Below are positions 62,862 through 64,000 of a DNA stretch of 64,000 nt, piece after piece. The stretch is taken from NCBI RefSeq assembly GCF_036711975.1, contig NC_091967.1, positions 248,001-312,000 on the forward strand, read 5' to 3'. The notes below the pieces were generated by a model. The model made no database searches, was not told where the DNA came from, and was given only the letters and a program-made list of their open reading frames with translations. The stretch is from Onthophagus taurus (taxonomy: Eukaryota > Arthropoda > Insecta > Coleoptera > Scarabaeidae). Position 1 is the first letter of the stretch; every line of letters starts with the position of its first letter. The position numbers were made by a program, and so were the translations under genes.

Positions 62862-64000
62862 TACAGGTTTTCCAATAAGAGGTGCTATTTTGATATTCAA
62901 AGAAAAATGCCATTTTTTAGTATAAATGATCGGATGTTTATTTCATTATAAAGAAGAAGGTAGCCGTTAATAGTGGAAAATAACACTAGGCAAATGACCA
63001 CCACGACCACGCTTACAGGACAATATCCTTTCCATGAAATTTTCCATAACCAAATTGCAAAGTGGCTGCCCTATGTCCTCAATAGCCTCACGAATTCCAT
63101 CTTTGAGGTCTTGAATCGACGCTGGGCTGTTGGCGTACACCTTCTCTTTCACGTGGCCCCAAAGGAAGAAGTCGCAAGATCTCGGTGGCCAATTGTGATC
63201 ACCTCTTCGAGAGATAACACGGTCCGGAAACTTTTCCAGTAAAAGGTCAATGGTTTCGTTGCTTGTGTGGCACGTAAATAGCACCGTCTTGTTGAAAGTA
63301 AACGTTGTCCACATCAATACCATCCAATTCCGGCCATAAAAAATCATTAATCATCTCTCGATAGCGCAATCCATGTTGCTCCAGCCTCATTTTCGAAAAA
63401 GTAAGGTCCGATGACTCCGCCGGACCATAAACCGCACCAAACAGTCACACGTTGAGGATAGAGAGGCTTTTCAACAATAACTCTTGGGTTTTCCGAGCCC
63501 CAGATGCGACAATTTTGCTTGTTGACGAAGCCATCGAGGTGGAAATGGGCCTCATCACTCAAGATGATTTTTCGATGGAATTCCGGATCATTTCAACGAC
63601 CCAATCAGCAAAGACACGACGTTGTTGATGATCGGACGGCTTGAGTTCTTGTGTTAACTCAAGTTTATAAGCCTTAAGAACCCAAATCGTTATGCAAAAT
63701 ACGGTGTAATGACGTTTGTGGAACCAAAGAACGACGAGGAATGGACAAACCTGGGTTTTCTTCAACACTTTCGGCTACAGCAGCAATATTCTCGGCTGTT
63801 CTTGAGCGACGTGCACGGGTTTTATTCTTCACATCAGTAACTTGTCCCAACAGCTCGAATTTTTCCACCAATTTCTGTATTGCGGTCCGACAAGGTGCTT
63901 CACGACGACCCAAAAATGTTCTCTGCCAAAATTTCACCATTTTTATAGTGAATTTTAATAATTTCAATGCGTTGTTGAAGCGTGTATCGTTCCATTTTTA
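62862..64000 (-). mobile_element. Mariner-type transposon, right end outside window
   Basis: A left terminus ACAGGTTTTCCAATAAGAGG near 62863 precedes a decayed transposase gene that starts at the window's right edge. The other terminal repeat is not in the window. Confidence 0.7.
62967..63993 (-). pseudogene. Mariner-type transposase, several frameshifts
   Basis: The minus strand from 63993 reads MERYTLQQRIEIIKIHYKNG. After a shift come REAPCRTAIQKLVEKFELLG and the second HTH (PRRSLVPQTSLHRILHNDL). Another shift gives LSDEAHFHLDGFVNKQNCR (first Asp region) and VTVWCGLWSGGVIGPYFFEN, and the last block NWPPRSCDFFLWGHVKEKVY. In the last block the usual PDLTPL between PPRS and DFFLWG is missing, so the third catalytic site is damaged. 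The second Asp box is not intact. It is an inactive copy. Confidence 0.8.

Overview
This is a 64 kb piece of an AT-rich insect nuclear genome. Spliced genes with GT/AG introns, an insect-type D1 dopamine receptor and many insect transposon families point to a holometabolous insect. A beetle is a guess; the sequence does not prove the order. About two thirds of the window is transposable-element sequence, much of it nested.

Host genes, left to right: the last coding exon of VPS13B (5391-6215, +); POLDIP3/SKAR (12969-13976, -), divergent from mitochondrial 4-aminobutyrate aminotransferase (14734-16801, +, six exons); UBOX5/RNF37 (25963-27180, -), divergent from a five-exon FHA + Ki-67-repeat protein (27754-37874, +) that looks like an insect Ki-67 homologue; an alkaline phosphatase (42584-44384, -, six exons); and the last two coding exons of the D1-like dopamine receptor Dop1R1 (50175-57396, -), whose upstream exons lie outside the window. 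The genes do not form one pathway. Two divergent pairs share intergenic promoters.

Mobile DNA, left to right: an RNase H scrap fused to a mariner scrap (1-~640); a mariner-like element with arms of about 285 bp (1155-3084); a Penelope-like element with an inverted GIY-YIG 3' end (3085-~5330) in a VPS13B intron; a Tc1 DD34E element (~6848-8459); a 5'-truncated non-LTR element (8555-12506) split by a 2.27 kb long-arm TA-target element (9496-11764); a DUF7869-type DNA transposon with 4-bp target duplications (17071-24802), itself hit by an apparently intact SAP/esterase-ORF1 LINE (17549-21824); a tandem A/B repeat array (24823-25878); four TE insertions in Ki-67 intron 4; a Ty3-type LTR element with 183-bp LTRs (38142-42159) hit by another long-arm element; LINE and long-arm elements between the phosphatase and the receptor gene (44646-49046); a second copy of the first non-LTR family (51774-53620), an A/B array and a second DUF7869 transposon (54471-56244) in a Dop1R1 intron; a foldback element with tandem-repeat arms and 9-bp target duplications (57765-61291); and a decayed mariner transposase at the right edge.

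The most informative points are exact insertion junctions: paralogous or reconstructed empty sites define the ends and target duplications of several families. Two DUF7869 elements share 4-bp target duplications but have unrelated ends. A recurrent group of TA-target elements carries inverted arms of 300-700 bp around dying transposase genes. The foldback element resembles Drosophila FB in architecture and target size. All assignments are by reading the sequence and from recalled family knowledge; no database search was run.
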